Of a stretch of DNA of 8,271 bases, positions 1 through 5,428 are shown in pieces. Within the stretch, counting starts at the first letter, position 1. Each line of letters begins with the position of its first letter. Position numbers and translations under genes: made by a program. The DNA comes from DASZZX01 sp036260415 (GTDB taxonomy: Bacteria > Actinomycetota > Nitriliruptoria > Nitriliruptorales > JAHWKO01), in NCBI GenBank assembly GCA_036260415.1, contig DASZZX010000357.1:1-8271 (forward strand). Direction: 5' to 3'. Below the pieces are notes generated by a model, which saw only the letters and a program-made list of their open reading frames with translations, did not search any database and was not told the DNA's origin.

Positions 1-16
1 GCCCACCGCGCCCACG

Positions 17-1177
17 GTGACAGCCCATCCGGCGGCGTGTGCAGCAGGAAGGTGGGCGCTCCTCGCGGCGGTCGAGCTGGCGGTGGTCGCGTGGCTGGTG
101 GCGCACGTGCGCGGCCGCCCCGGACCCGCGCCGGCGCAGCCCGCGCCACCGCGGGCGGCGGTGGTGGTGCTCCTGGTCACGTTGACCCTCGCGGTGCGAG
201 TCCCACTGGCCTGGCTGGATCCGGGCATCGGCGCGTTCGCTCGTGCCAGCGGCATCGCCGCCCAGCAGCTGCTCGCCGGTGAGAACCCCTACACGCGCGT
301 CAACCCCCGAGCGGATGCGGGCACCTACCAGTACCCGGCGGCGTCGCTGCTCGTGCACACGGCGTTCGTGGCGGTCCTGCCGGGTCGGGCGTGGGGTGAG
401 GACCTGCTGGACGTGCGGGCGGTGCTGTGGGCGACCGACGTCGCGGCGGTCGTCCTGCTCGCCGCAGCCGGCAGCCGGCTCGGGGGGCGCCGGGCCGGGA
501 CCGCTGCCGCACTGCTGTACGCGGTGCACCCCACCCTGGTCCGTGAGTCGGCGATCGTGGTCGCCAACGACCTGATCGTGGCGCTCGCCGCCGCGGCAGC
601 GGCGGTCGCCGCGGTCAACGGCCGGCGGCTGCTCGCCGGTCTGCTGGTGGGGTTGGCCATCAGCGTGAAGCCCGCGGCGGTCGTGCTCGTCCCCGTGCTG
701 CTGCTGGCGCAGGGGGTGTTCGCGGCGGGGCTGGCCGGCGTCACGGCCATCGCGCTCCAGGTGCCGTTCCTGTTGCTGCCCTCGCCCGGGCTGCACGGGC
801 TGGTGGCCATGGCGGAGCCGGTCACCCGCCCCGAACCGCTCGAGCTGCTGATCATGTCGGTGTGGTACCCGCTGTACGCGGCGACGGGAGGCGCCCCGCC
901 TCTCGACGTCACCGCCGCCGTGGGGGTGGTGGCGGCCCTGGCCACCGCCACGTGGGCGGGGTGGCGGCTGCGCCGGTGGAGCCGGACCCCTCCCGTCGCC
1001 GCCTGCGCCGCGTACGCGCTGCCCCTCCTGGTCGCGGCCGTGTTCGCACCGGTGCAGCGGCACAACTACCAGGGTTGGTACCTCACCTCGTTCTTGCTGG
1101 CGGCGAGCCTGACGACCGGCCGCGCCACCGACGGCGCGACGGACACGTCCTTCCCGCCCCGTCAGGATCCTGCGTGA
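17..1177 (+). CDS. Polytopic membrane protein, GT87/DUF2029-like glycosyltransferase (5' end uncertain)
   Basis: This is a hydrophobic protein of 386 aa from GTG at 17, with about nine or ten membrane segments (first two near residues 13-31 and 47-67). Between the second and third segments lies a loop with LDPG (67-70), GENPY (88-92) and YQYPA (104-108). A later SVKP motif (Lys218) opens another hydrophobic segment. A 'G-x-NPY ... Y-x-YP' loop and an xxKP helix start are typical of the GT-C fold DUF2029/GT87 family, whose members transfer mannose or other sugars from polyprenyl phosphate outside the membrane. Asp68 is in a position where GT-C enzymes often hold the catalytic acid, but this is inference. 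No Shine-Dalgarno precedes GTG 17 and the frame is open to the window edge, so the true start may lie upstream. The stop overlaps the start of the next gene (GTGA), implying one operon. Donor and acceptor cannot be told. Confidence 0.72.
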   Translation: MTAHPAACAAGRWALLAAVELAVVAWLVAHVRGRPGPAPAQPAPPRAAVVVLLVTLTLAVRVPLAWLDPGIGAFARASGIAAQQLLAGENPYTRVNPRADAGTYQYPAASLLVHTAFVAVLPGRAWGEDLLDVRAVLWATDVAAVVLLAAAGSRLGGRRAGTAAALLYAVHPTLVRESAIVVANDLIVALAAAAAAVAAVNGRRLLAGLLVGLAISVKPAAVVLVPVLLLAQGVFAAGLAGVTAIALQVPFLLLPSPGLHGLVAMAEPVTRPEPLELLIMSVWYPLYAATGGAPPLDVTAAVGVVAALATATWAGWRLRRWSRTPPVAACAAYALPLLVAAVFAPVQRHNYQGWYLTSFLLAASLTTGRATDGATDTSFPPRQDPA

Positions 1178-2523
1178 CCCGCCGCCTTGCCGCGACTCGG
1201 GGCACTCGGGCGGCCGCGGCCGGGATCGGGCTGGTCGCGCTGCTGGTCGCCTCGGTCGCGCTGGCGTACGTCGGCAAGGCTGTGTGCCTCGACGGCGAGC
1301 GCGGCTTCTGGGCGTACACCAACTACTGCTACTCCGACGTCGCGTCGCTGTGGGACCGCCGAGGCTTCGACGCCGACGTCTTCCCCTACGCCGACGGGGC
1401 TGCGGAGCACCTCCCCCCCACGCTCGAGTACCCGCCCGGCACGACTCTGCCGGCGTACGCGATCGCCCGGGCCACCGGCAGCCGCCGCGGGTTCTTCGAC
1501 CTGACCGCGTTCACCTTCGCGGTGGGGGCGATCGTCACCCTGTGGCAGCTGAACGTCGCGTTGCGGGCGCTGCACCGGCCACGGCTGCGCCTGCTCGGGT
1601 TCGTGCTGTCCCCCACGCTCATCGTGCTGTGGATGCAGAACTGGGAGCTGTGGACGCTGCCGCTGGTGGCGGCGGGGATGGCGGCGGCGACCCGGCGACG
1701 GCCGCTGCGGGCCGGGGCGTGGTTCGGGCTGGGCGCGGCCGTCAAGTGGTGGCCGGCGCTGCTGGTGCTGCCGCTGCTCGCCGGTCCATGGGCCGTGCGC
1801 GGGGCCGGCAGGCCGCACCGGGCGGCCCCCGCCCTGGTGGCCGCCGGGACGTGGACGTTGGTGCAGTTGCCGGCCGTGGTCGCCGCCCCCGACCGCTGGT
1901 GGCACGCGCTGGCGTTCCATCTCACCCGCCAGCCGAACCCGGACTCGGCCGTCTCGGCGGTCGCCCAGCTGGGGCGCCGACTGCAACCGTCGGCGTTCTG
2001 GGACGGGGCGTTCGGGCCCCTGGCCACCGCGGTCTCCCTGGCCCTGCTCGCCGCCGGTGTCGCGCTGGTGGTGTGGCGCCTGGCACGCGGTCGCGTCGGA
2101 CCGGCCGACGCGGCGCTGGCCCTGGTGACCGTGTTCCTCGTCACCAGCAAGGTGCTGTCGCCACAGTTCGTGCTGTGGCTGGTGCCGCTGGCGGTGCTGG
2201 CACAGGTGTCGTGGACGCCGGTGCTCGCCGTCGAGCTGGTGAACCTGCAGGTGTGGTTCTGGATAGGGCTGTACTTCGGGTCGTCACCGAAGGTGGGAGC
2301 TCTGCTGGCGGCGAGCCAGATCACCGCGGTGGTGCGATCCCTGACCCTGGTGTGGCTGCTCGCGGCGGCGTTGTGGCGTGGCCCTCCCGGCGTTCGTGCG
2401 GCGCGGGTCCGAGATCACGAGGCAGCCTTCGGCCGCCGGGTCGGCGCGGGCCGGGCGCGCAGTCGACGGGGGTCGGTGGCCGTCAGGGTCAGCCGCCCGC
2501 CACGGCGGGGACGATCGAGATGA
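1174..2523 (+). CDS. Polytopic membrane protein, GT87/DUF2029-like glycosyltransferase
   Basis: The start is GTG 1174, which overlaps the TGA of the preceding gene; the frame is open further upstream, but only over that gene. The 449-aa product has an N-terminal membrane segment (about 16-34), then a long extracytoplasmic loop with CYSD (52-55), FPY (70-72) and EYPP (85-88). Roughly eight to nine further membrane segments follow, one introduced by AVKWWP (Lys191). The CYSD/FPY/EYP loop is familiar from actinobacterial integral membrane proteins related to DUF2029/GT87 mannosyltransferases. With its upstream neighbour it forms a tandem pair of similar architecture, perhaps from an old duplication or acting successively on one lipid-linked glycan. 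The last 40 or so residues are Arg-rich, non-membrane, and overlap the convergent metO gene by 35 nt. That tail could be a simple run-on after loss of an earlier stop. Substrate is unknown. Confidence 0.75.
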   Translation: MTRRLAATRGTRAAAAGIGLVALLVASVALAYVGKAVCLDGERGFWAYTNYCYSDVASLWDRRGFDADVFPYADGAAEHLPPTLEYPPGTTLPAYAIARATGSRRGFFDLTAFTFAVGAIVTLWQLNVALRALHRPRLRLLGFVLSPTLIVLWMQNWELWTLPLVAAGMAAATRRRPLRAGAWFGLGAAVKWWPALLVLPLLAGPWAVRGAGRPHRAAPALVAAGTWTLVQLPAVVAAPDRWWHALAFHLTRQPNPDSAVSAVAQLGRRLQPSAFWDGAFGPLATAVSLALLAAGVALVVWRLARGRVGPADAALALVTVFLVTSKVLSPQFVLWLVPLAVLAQVSWTPVLAVELVNLQVWFWIGLYFGSSPKVGALLAASQITAVVRSLTLVWLLAAALWRGPPGVRAARVRDHEAAFGRRVGAGRARSRRGSVAVRVSRPPRRGRSR

Positions 2524-2764
2524 CGTCCCCGTCGGCGACGGCGGTGTCCAGACCCTGCTGGAAGCGCACGTCCTCATCACGCACGAACACGTTGACGAAC
2601 CGGCGTAGCCGCCCGTCGCCGTCCAGCAGACGGTCGGCGAACCCCGGGTGGGCAGCCTCCAGCTGCGCGATCGCGCCCCGGACGTCGCCCGCCTCGACGG
2701 TGACCTCGGCGTCGCCCCCCGACAGCCTGCGCAGCGGACTTGGGATCCGCACGGTCACGGCCAT
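2489..2764 (-). CDS. metO (cysO-like): CysO/MetO-like sulfur carrier protein, MoaD/ThiS family
   Basis: The product is a 91-aa beta-grasp (ubiquitin-like) sulfur carrier. It starts MAVTVRIPSPLR, has the block FVNVFVRDEDVRF near residues 56-68 and ends PAVAGG. The same blocks occur in Mycobacterium tuberculosis CysO as I remember it (FVNxxVxDEDVRF and the same PAVAGG end). In this family the terminal Gly is adenylated by a MoeB/MoeZ-type enzyme and converted to a thiocarboxylate that donates sulfur to a PLP enzyme. The diglycine is already C-terminal, so no protease maturation is needed. The ATG overlaps the TGA of the upstream PLP enzyme by one base and has a strong Shine-Dalgarno, so the two are co-translated. 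CysO normally partners the cysteine synthase CysM; here the partner is threonine-synthase-like and under a SAM riboswitch, which argues for homocysteine (MetO) rather than cysteine formation. The activating enzyme is not in the window. The 3' end overlaps the convergent membrane protein gene. Confidence 0.88.
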   Translation of the reverse strand: MAVTVRIPSPLRRLSGGDAEVTVEAGDVRGAIAQLEAAHPGFADRLLDGDGRLRRFVNVFVRDEDVRFQQGLDTAVADGDVISIVPAVAGG

Positions 2765-4041
2765 CAGGCGGCTCCTCCTGCGGTGGCGGGCAGCGCCCGC
2801 TCGAACGCCTCCAGCGACGGCGGGATGGCCACGGTGGGGCCGACGTGGCCGATGAGGGACTCGACGGTCTTCAGCCCGTTGCCGGTGACCAGCGCGACGA
2901 CCCGCTCGTCGGCCCTGACCACTCCCTCCCGCGCGAGCTTGCGCAGGGTGGCGATGGTCACGCCGCCGGCGGTCTCCGCGAAGATCCCCTCGGTCTCGGC
3001 GAGCAGGCGCATGCCGGCGCGGATCTCGTCGTCGGTCACATCTGCCACGGCGCCGCCGGTCTGCCGCACGGCCCGCAACGCGTAGTAGCCGTCGGCTGGG
3101 TTGCCGATCGCCAGGGACTTGGCGATCGTCTCCGGCTTCACGGGGAGGACGTCGTCGACACCAGCGGCGTACGCCGCGGCGACCGGGTTGCAGCCGGCGG
3201 GCTGGGCGCCCGAGATGCGGACGGGATGGTCGTCGACCAGCCCGTAGCGGACCAGTTCCTCGAACGCCTTGTGCACCTTGGTCAGCTGCGCGCCCGAGGC
3301 CACCGGGACGACAACGTGGTCGGGCAGGCGCCAGCCCAGCTGCTCGGCGATCTCGAAGCCCAGCGTCTTCGACCCCTCGGCGTAGTAGGGCCGCAGGTTG
3401 ACGTTCACGAAGCCCCAGCCGCGTGCGTCGGCGACCTCCGCGCACAGGCGGTTGACGTCGTCGTAGGTGCCTCGCACCGCCACAAGGTTGGCGCCATACA
3501 CCGCCGAGGTGACGATCTTGGCCTGCTCGAGGTCGTCGGGGACGAACACGTAGGCCGGCATGCCGGCACGGGCCGCGTGTGCCGCCACGGCGTTGGCGAG
3601 GTTGCCCGTCGAGGCGCACGCCAGCGTGCCGATGCCGAGGGCGTGGGCGGCCTGCAACGCCACCGACACCACACGGTCCTTGAACGAGCCCGACGGGTTG
3701 CGGGTGTCGTCCTTCAACCACAGCTCGCCGAGCCCCAGACGTGCGGCCAGCCGCGGGGCGGCCACCAGCCGCGTGAAGCCCGTCCCGAGGTCGTCCGGCA
3801 CCGGACCGTCGCGCAGCGCCGGCAGCAGCGGCGCGTACCGCCACAGGTTGGCGGGACCGGCGGCGATCGCCCCACGTGACGCGCGCGCCGCCACAAGCGT
3901 CTCGTCGTAGACGACCTCGAGCGGCCCGAAGCAGAAGCCGCAGGCGTGGTGGGCGCCGAGTTCCTCCTCGGTGCCGCACTCGCGACACCGCAACCCCACC
4001 ACGTTGGTGGTCAGTTGCGGTGCGGTGGTGACGGTGGTCAC
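2764..4041 (-). CDS. metM (thrC-like): Threonine synthase-family PLP enzyme, probable MetM-type homocysteine synthase using O-phosphohomoserine
   Basis: The 425-aa product is a clear fold-type II PLP enzyme of the threonine synthase family. It has an N-terminal zinc-ribbon-like segment (C19-x2-C22 and C34-x2-C37), the PLP-lysine motif NPSGSFKDR (115-123, Schiff-base Lys121), and STGNLANA (144-151), which binds PLP phosphate. The length is usual for the family. Canonical threonine synthase converts O-phosphohomoserine to threonine. Two contextual facts suggest otherwise: the gene is translationally coupled to a CysO-like sulfur carrier, and its leader carries a SAM riboswitch core. As I recall, Streptomyces MetM is a threonine-synthase homologue that makes homocysteine from O-phosphohomoserine with thiocarboxylated MetO encoded just downstream, the same gene order as here. 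I therefore favour MetM. Plain ThrC remains possible, since specificity cannot be read from sequence alone. GTG 4041 is chosen because AGGG lies 6 nt upstream; the frame stays open to an ATG at 4197, but that would place the riboswitch inside the coding region. Confidence 0.88.
   Translation of the reverse strand: MTTVTTAPQLTTNVVGLRCRECGTEEELGAHHACGFCFGPLEVVYDETLVAARASRGAIAAGPANLWRYAPLLPALRDGPVPDDLGTGFTRLVAAPRLAARLGLGELWLKDDTRNPSGSFKDRVVSVALQAAHALGIGTLACASTGNLANAVAAHAARAGMPAYVFVPDDLEQAKIVTSAVYGANLVAVRGTYDDVNRLCAEVADARGWGFVNVNLRPYYAEGSKTLGFEIAEQLGWRLPDHVVVPVASGAQLTKVHKAFEELVRYGLVDDHPVRISGAQPAGCNPVAAAYAAGVDDVLPVKPETIAKSLAIGNPADGYYALRAVRQTGGAVADVTDDEIRAGMRLLAETEGIFAETAGGVTIATLRKLAREGVVRADERVVALVTGNGLKTVESLIGHVGPTVAIPPSLEAFERALPATAGGAA
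2772..2779 (-). promoter_or_regulatory. Strong Shine-Dalgarno of metO inside the metM 3' end
   Basis: On the minus strand AGGAGGAG lies 7 nt before the metO ATG. It is encoded by the last metM codons, so the terminal residues Gly-Gly-Ala-Ala are at least partly dictated by the ribosome-binding site. With the TGATG stop/start overlap this indicates coupled, near-stoichiometric translation of the two proteins. Confidence 0.8.
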
Positions 4042-4076
4042 GTCGGTCCCTGTCGCCGTCCGCGGGCGAGGGACCG
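4042..4076 (-). promoter_or_regulatory. Shine-Dalgarno-sequestering hairpin of metM (riboswitch expression platform)
   Basis: On the minus strand CGGTCCCT (4076-4069) is perfectly complementary to AGGGACCG (4051-4044). An inner CGCC/GGCG stem extends the helix. The AGGG of the right arm is the best Shine-Dalgarno for GTG 4041 (6-nt spacing), so the folded hairpin would hide it. Lying downstream of the SAM aptamer core, it is the natural translational off-switch. How the aptamer controls it cannot be derived by eye. Confidence 0.65.
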
Positions 4077-4087
4077 GCACCTCGATC

Positions 4088-4128
4088 GGCCTCCCCGGGG
4101 AGGCCGTGTGCTGGCGGCTCTCGCCGCC
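4088..4128 (-). other. Two GC-rich hairpins between aptamer core and SD hairpin
   Basis: In the metM leader, GGCGGC-GAGA-GCCGCC (4128-4113) forms a 6-bp stem capped by a GNRA-type tetraloop. A perfect 18-nt palindrome follows at 4105-4088 (GGCCTCC, loop CCGG, GGAGGCC). Neither is followed by a T-run, so neither is a classical intrinsic terminator. The left arm of the first overlaps a possible P1 3' strand of the aptamer, which would make the two structures mutually exclusive. Confidence 0.5.
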
Positions 4129-4257
4129 TGCCCATCGTTCTCCCCGCTGGCCGCCGCGCGGCCCGGGAGACCGGGTTTGGCACCGTTCCCGCCGCATCCG
4201 CGGGAGGTTGCCGAGGCTTCGTCGGGCCCGAGCCCTCTATTCAGTCCCGCAGCCGAC
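4123..4257 (-). ncRNA. SAM riboswitch aptamer (SAM-I/SAM-IV clan) in the metM-metO leader
   Basis: Read on the minus strand, the leader has the conserved clan elements in order. AGAG is at 4238-4235, within a P2 arm of GAGGG, GGGCCC, GACGAAGCC. GGCAACC is at 4212-4206. A P3 hairpin TCCCGC/GCGGGA follows, then the core strand GGTGCCAAACC (4184-4174). Next comes a two-part P4 (TCTCCC with GGGAGA enclosing GGCCG/CGGCC), then ACGATGG (about 4137-4131), resembling the GATG of the SAM-I P1 3' strand. These blocks and their spacing match what I remember of S-box RNAs. Such riboswitches bind S-adenosylmethionine and repress methionine/SAM genes. The weak point is P1: the bases directly flanking the core pair poorly. 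A nearby candidate is GTCGGCTGC (4257-4249) with GCAGGCGGC (4131-4123), which has one G-G mismatch and one G-U. I cannot decide between SAM-I, SAM-IV or the intermediate variant. Confidence 0.8.
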
Positions 4258-4351
4258 GGCGCGCGTTGCGGCGCGTGCTTGTCGACGCGTGACGCCTCTC
4301 CGGATGGGTCACTCGCGGCCACCCCGCGTCGCCGCCGGCGTGGCCCTGGGT

Positions 4352-4363
4352 CACGGTACCGTG
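4352..4363. promoter_or_regulatory. Perfect 12-nt palindrome in the metM-gpgS divergent region; possible promoter or operator
   Basis: CACGGTACCGTG is self-complementary and contains the only TA step between the aptamer and gpgS. TACCGT fits the loose actinobacterial -10 pattern TAnnnT on both strands. On the minus strand TTGCGC (4383-4378) lies 19 nt upstream of it as a weak -35, which would start the metM leader roughly 90 nt before the aptamer. On the plus strand no -35 is apparent. It could equally be a dimeric regulator site. The rest of 4258-4475 shows no gene. Confidence 0.3.
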
Positions 4364-4410
4364 CCGGACGCTCCTGCGCGCAACTCGGTGCGGCCACCCG
4401 AGCAGGCCCC

Positions 4411-4439
4411 GCCGGTCGGGCCTGCGGGAGCCGGTCGGG
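4411..4439 (+). repeat. 10-nt direct repeat upstream of gpgS
   Basis: GCCGGTCGGG occurs at 4411-4420 and again at 4430-4439, a 19-nt period, about two helical turns, ending 36 nt before the gpgS ATG. Such spacing suits a regulator binding one DNA face, but in GC-rich DNA a chance origin is quite possible. Confidence 0.3.
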
Positions 4440-4475
4440 TCTGACGGTCGTGGCCCTGGCGGGGCGGGAGGTGTC

Positions 4476-5414
4476 ATGGTCGATGACCGGTTCCGCCGGC
4501 GCACATGGCGTCACGTCGACTTCGACGCCGACGAGCTGGTGGAGGTGCGGCGCCGCGCCGGCACCTCCGTCAGCGTCGTCGTGCCCGCCCGGGACGAGCA
4601 GGCCACGGTCGGGGACGTGGTGGCCACCGCGGTCGGACTGCGCGAGCGAGGGCTGATCGACCAGGTGCTGGTGGTCGACGGCGGGTCCACCGACGCGACC
4701 GTCGAGCGCGCCCGCGCCGCCGGTGCGGCGGTGGTGGCGCAGGCCAAGCTCCTGCCCGAGGCGGGTCCCGGCCACGGGAAGGGCGACGCCCTGTGGAAGG
4801 GCCTGGCGGCGACCACGGGCGACCTGGTCGTGTTCCTCGACGCCGACCTGCGCGACCCCGACCCGCGCTACGTCGTCGGGTTGCTCGGGCCGCTGCTGAC
4901 CGTTCCCGAGGTCGCCCTTGTGAAGGCCTGCTACGACCGCCCCCTCCGGACGGCGGGCCAGACCGCCGCCGGCGGTGGGCGCGTCACCGAGCTCACCGCC
5001 CGGCCGCTGCTGGCGGCCTTCTGGCCGCAGCTGTCATGGCTTGCACAGCCTCTGGCGGGCGAGTACGCGGGCCGCCGAGCCGTGCTGGAGGCCGTGCCCT
5101 TCGCGGCCGGTTACGGGGTGGAGCTGGCGCTTCTGATCGACGTGGTGGAGCGGTTCGGCGACGACGCGATCGGGCAGGTGGATGTCGGCCAACGCCTCCA
5201 CGACCACCAGCCGCTGCCGGCCCTGGGGCGCATGGCGGCGGAGATCGTGGGCGTGGCCGCGGCACGTCTCGTCTCGGACGGTCGGCTATCGGGCGGGAGC
5301 AGCGGCCTCCTGCCGCAGCCGGACAGGGCCCCTGACGGGCGTCTGACGCTGCGAGTCCACCGTGTGAACGTCGACGAGCGGCCTCCGCTCGCCCAGCTGC
5401 GGACGCGTGCCTGA
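4476..5414 (+). CDS. gpgS: Glucosyl-3-phosphoglycerate synthase
   Basis: The 312-aa product is a GT-A fold retaining glycosyltransferase of family GT81, slightly shorter than the mycobacterial enzyme. It has the nucleotide-sugar segment VVVPARDEQATVG (34-46), VVDGGSTDAT (66-75), the metal-binding DxD in FLDADL (Asp122, Asp124), GGRVTELTARPLL (167-179), AGEYAGRR (194-201), GYGVE (212-216) and GQRLHDHQPL (238-247). All are GpgS signatures. It transfers glucose from UDP-glucose to 3-phosphoglycerate in the cytoplasm. The product feeds glucosylglycerate, a compatible solute, or in mycobacteria methylglucose lipopolysaccharide. GGGAG lies 5 nt before ATG 4476, fixing the start. The gene is divergent from the metM leader and convergent with the AI-2E family gene, so it appears monocistronic. 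The phosphatase for the next step (GpgP) is not in the window. Confidence 0.93.
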   Translation: MVDDRFRRRTWRHVDFDADELVEVRRRAGTSVSVVVPARDEQATVGDVVATAVGLRERGLIDQVLVVDGGSTDATVERARAAGAAVVAQAKLLPEAGPGHGKGDALWKGLAATTGDLVVFLDADLRDPDPRYVVGLLGPLLTVPEVALVKACYDRPLRTAGQTAAGGGRVTELTARPLLAAFWPQLSWLAQPLAGEYAGRRAVLEAVPFAAGYGVELALLIDVVERFGDDAIGQVDVGQRLHDHQPLPALGRMAAEIVGVAAARLVSDGRLSGGSSGLLPQPDRAPDGRLTLRVHRVNVDERPPLAQLRTRA

Positions 5415-5428
5415 CCGCAGCGCGGTCA
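5412..5428. terminator. Bidirectional hairpin spanning both stop codons of gpgS and the AI-2E gene
   Basis: TGACCGC-AGC-GCGGTCA is a perfect 7-bp stem with a 3-nt loop. Its first three bases are the gpgS stop (TGA) and its last three are the complement of the AI-2E stop, so the whole 17-nt element joins the two convergent genes. There is no T-run on either side, as is common for GC-rich actinobacterial terminators. Confidence 0.55.

Noticed and set aside
1284..2855. Long open frames overlapping the second membrane protein and metO, such as 1284-2855 (+), 1386-2324 (-) and 1162-1986 (-)
   Set aside because: They are Arg/Gly/Ala/Pro-rich products of GC-rich third positions in other frames, with no recognisable family.
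2764..4041. Cysteine synthase (CysM) identity for the partner of the CysO-like carrier
   Set aside because: NPSGSFKDR, STGNLANA, the N-terminal zinc-ribbon-like segment and about 425 residues fit threonine synthase, whereas CysM is shorter and lacks the N-terminal segment.
4088..4105. The 18-nt palindrome as an intrinsic terminator of the metM leader
   Set aside because: No T-run follows on the minus strand, and the SD-burying stem downstream gives a better explanation of control.
4042..4197. Upstream extension of the threonine-synthase-like frame to ATG 4197
   Set aside because: It would translate the riboswitch core and the SD hairpin, the added 52 residues are low-complexity Arg/Pro/Gly sequence, and GTG 4041 has a well-placed AGGG.
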